In this document: positions 62,804 through 64,000 of the stretch, in pieces
How positions within the stretch are numbered: position 1 is the first letter of the stretch
Layout of the letters: every line of letters starts with the position of its first letter
DNA from: Procambarus clarkii
Taxonomy: Eukaryota; Arthropoda; Malacostraca; Decapoda; Cambaridae
Assembly: GCF_040958095.1 (NCBI RefSeq)
Contig: NC_091219.1
Location: 28,563,850 to 28,627,849, forward strand
Direction: 5' to 3'
DNA length: 64,000 nt
Notes under the pieces: model-generated
What the model was told of the DNA's origin: nothing
Database searches by the model: none
What the model saw: the letters and a program-made list of their open reading frames with translations, nothing else
Position numbers and translations under genes: made by a program

Positions 62804-62837
62804 ATGCCGTCAGACGTGGAGGAGGCGGAGTACCAAG
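62804..62837 (+). CDS. Candidate first coding exon of an unidentified gene
   Basis: ATG at 62804 opens MPSDVEEAEYQ, an acidic start, and runs into CAAG/GTGGGT, an acceptable donor. It lies about 180 bp after the NRF-1-like site. The following Gly/Pro-rich sequence to about 63150 would be intron. The product is unknown, because downstream exons would lie beyond the minisatellite, outside the window. Confidence 0.25.
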
Positions 62838-63354
62838 GTGGGTGGTGTGTGGGGGCGAGAGTGGTGGTGAAGGCAGTGTTTGAATGGGCCGGCGTGGGGC
62901 CGCCCGGACACCCCAAAATGGTCCTTATTACTGTTGATGTTGACGTGCGGCGGGCCACCAGGGCCACCAGGGCCACCAACACCCTCTGGCCCACCCCGGG
63001 GCCCGCCACACACACACCCGAGCCCTACAGCATGTCGAAATTGCTAGATTATGGTAGAACTAGGCCCAGGCAATTTCCCAAAAGAGGGTCGGCTAGTCAG
63101 CGACGAAGACCAGCTTCGTCTGGGACGTTACCACACCGTCGCTGATTAGCCGATCCCTCCTGCCTCCCTCCCTCACACATCTGCCGTGTTTCCTGTAGTA
63201 GGTGTTGTCCCTGAGGGGCTATGAGGGTGGTGAGGGCGTGAGGAGGGCCGCTGTACGCCTTAATAAACACGTTTGGCAGGAGGCAACGTTTGTGTGGCGG
63301 GAGTTGTCGCTGACGCCGACCCCGACGTTTATGGCGCCACGTTTGGTGGGGTTC

Positions 63355-64000
63355 CCTGTGTCCCTGCTCCCCTGGAGGGGCTCCCTTCACCCCCAGCACC
63401 CCTGGAGGGGCTCCCTTCACCCCCAGCACCCCTGGAGGGGCTCCCTTCACCCCCAGCACCCCCGGAGGGGCTCCCTTCACCCCCAGCACCCCCGGAGGGG
63501 CTCCCTTCACCCCCAGCACCCCCGGAGGGGCTCCCTTCACCCCCAGCACCCCCGGAGGGGCTCCCTTCACCCCCAGCACCCCTGGAGGGGCTCCCTTCAC
63601 CCCCTGCTCCCCTGGAGGGGCTCCCTTCACCCCCAGCTACCCTGGAGGGGCTCCCTTCACCCCCAGCTACCCTGGAGGGGCTCCCTTCACCCCCAGCACC
63701 CCTGGAGGGGCTCCCTTCACCCCCTGCTCCCCTGGAGGGGCTCCCTTCACCCCCTGCTCCCCTGGAGGGGCTCCCTTCACCCCCTGCTCCCCTGGAGGGG
63801 CTCCCTTCACCCCCTGCTCCCCTGGAGGGGCTCCCTTCACCCCCTGCTCCCCTGGAGGGGCTCCCTTCACCCCCTGCTCCCCTGGAGGGGCTCCCTTCAC
63901 CCCCTGCTCCCCTGGAGGGGCTCCCTTCACCCCCTGCTCCCCTGGAGGGGCTCCCTTCACCCCCTGCTCCCCTGGAGGGGCTCCCTTCACCCCCTGCTCC
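63355..64000. repeat. GC-rich 30-bp minisatellite running off the right edge
   Basis: More than 21 units of CTGGAGGGGCTCCCTTCACC plus ten bases. Two variants (CCAGCACC and CCTGCTCC) occur in blocks, the first mainly before 63600 and the second mainly after 63710. The minus strand is an unbroken 10-residue repeat ([10 protein letters not shown] / [10 protein letters not shown]) because the period is a multiple of three. Confidence 0.95.

Noticed and set aside
63097-63990. Collagen-like protein on the minus strand
   Set aside because: The unit is ten residues, [10 protein letters not shown], so the Gly-X-Y register breaks in each unit; best explained as a minisatellite.

Overview
This is a stretch of an animal nuclear genome, almost certainly from a decapod crustacean and probably a freshwater crayfish. 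That placement is an inference. It rests on intron-rich genes split by GT..AG sites, the dense load of tRNA-derived SINEs, CR1/L2-type LINEs and long (CA)n/(TA)n runs, and short interspersed sequences that I associate with decapod genomes. No bacterial operon, CRISPR array, rRNA or free-standing tRNA gene is seen.

Left third (1-26.5 kb): two ectonucleotide pyrophosphatase/phosphodiesterase (ENPP) paralogues lie tail to tail. The plus-strand copy enters from the left edge and shows only its last eight coding exons (501-6979). The minus-strand copy is complete, with 14 coding exons (26482 down to 8633). It encodes about 726 residues: an N-terminal membrane anchor, the full set of catalytic metal ligands, and the nuclease-like domain. 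The exons correspond one to one in length and phase. A tract of about 1.74 kb (exons 10-12 with their introns) is nearly identical between the inverted copies, while the flanking exons are clearly diverged, which points to gene conversion. Both copies carry tandem arrays grown over the same exon borders: the acceptor of exon 8, the donor of exon 10 and the stop codon, with different copy numbers.

The introns of the minus-strand gene hold a perfect 271-bp-arm foldback element with TTAA flanks. They also hold several copies of a compact retroposon whose 3' end is two adjacent hairpins. One full copy landed exactly on the splice acceptor of exon 6 and duplicated it. From 26.5 to 32 kb there is only repeat-derived sequence: nested LINEs and SINEs and a SINE carrying a well-formed tRNA-like cloverleaf.

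Middle (32.06-54.45 kb, plus strand): a complete DCLRE1A/SNM1A gene for the interstrand-crosslink repair nuclease. It has 13 coding exons and about 1016 residues, with a UBZ4 zinc finger, a PCNA-binding motif and the metallo-beta-lactamase/beta-CASP nuclease. Its first coding intron contains a sense-oriented LINE with an uninterrupted 980-residue endonuclease/reverse transcriptase ORF and apparent 9-bp target-site duplications. Other introns hold LINE and SINE fragments and a small DNA-transposon relic.

Right end (54.5-64 kb): mostly gene-poor. A 1-kb satellite of 15/30-bp units with higher-order structure lies at 58.26-59.28 kb. A minus-strand LINE fragment with reverse-transcriptase motifs lies at 60.1-61.1 kb, followed by coding-like remnants. 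At 62.6 kb a CpG-rich block with an NRF-1-like site may be the promoter of an unidentified plus-strand gene. A GC-rich 30-bp minisatellite runs off the right edge.
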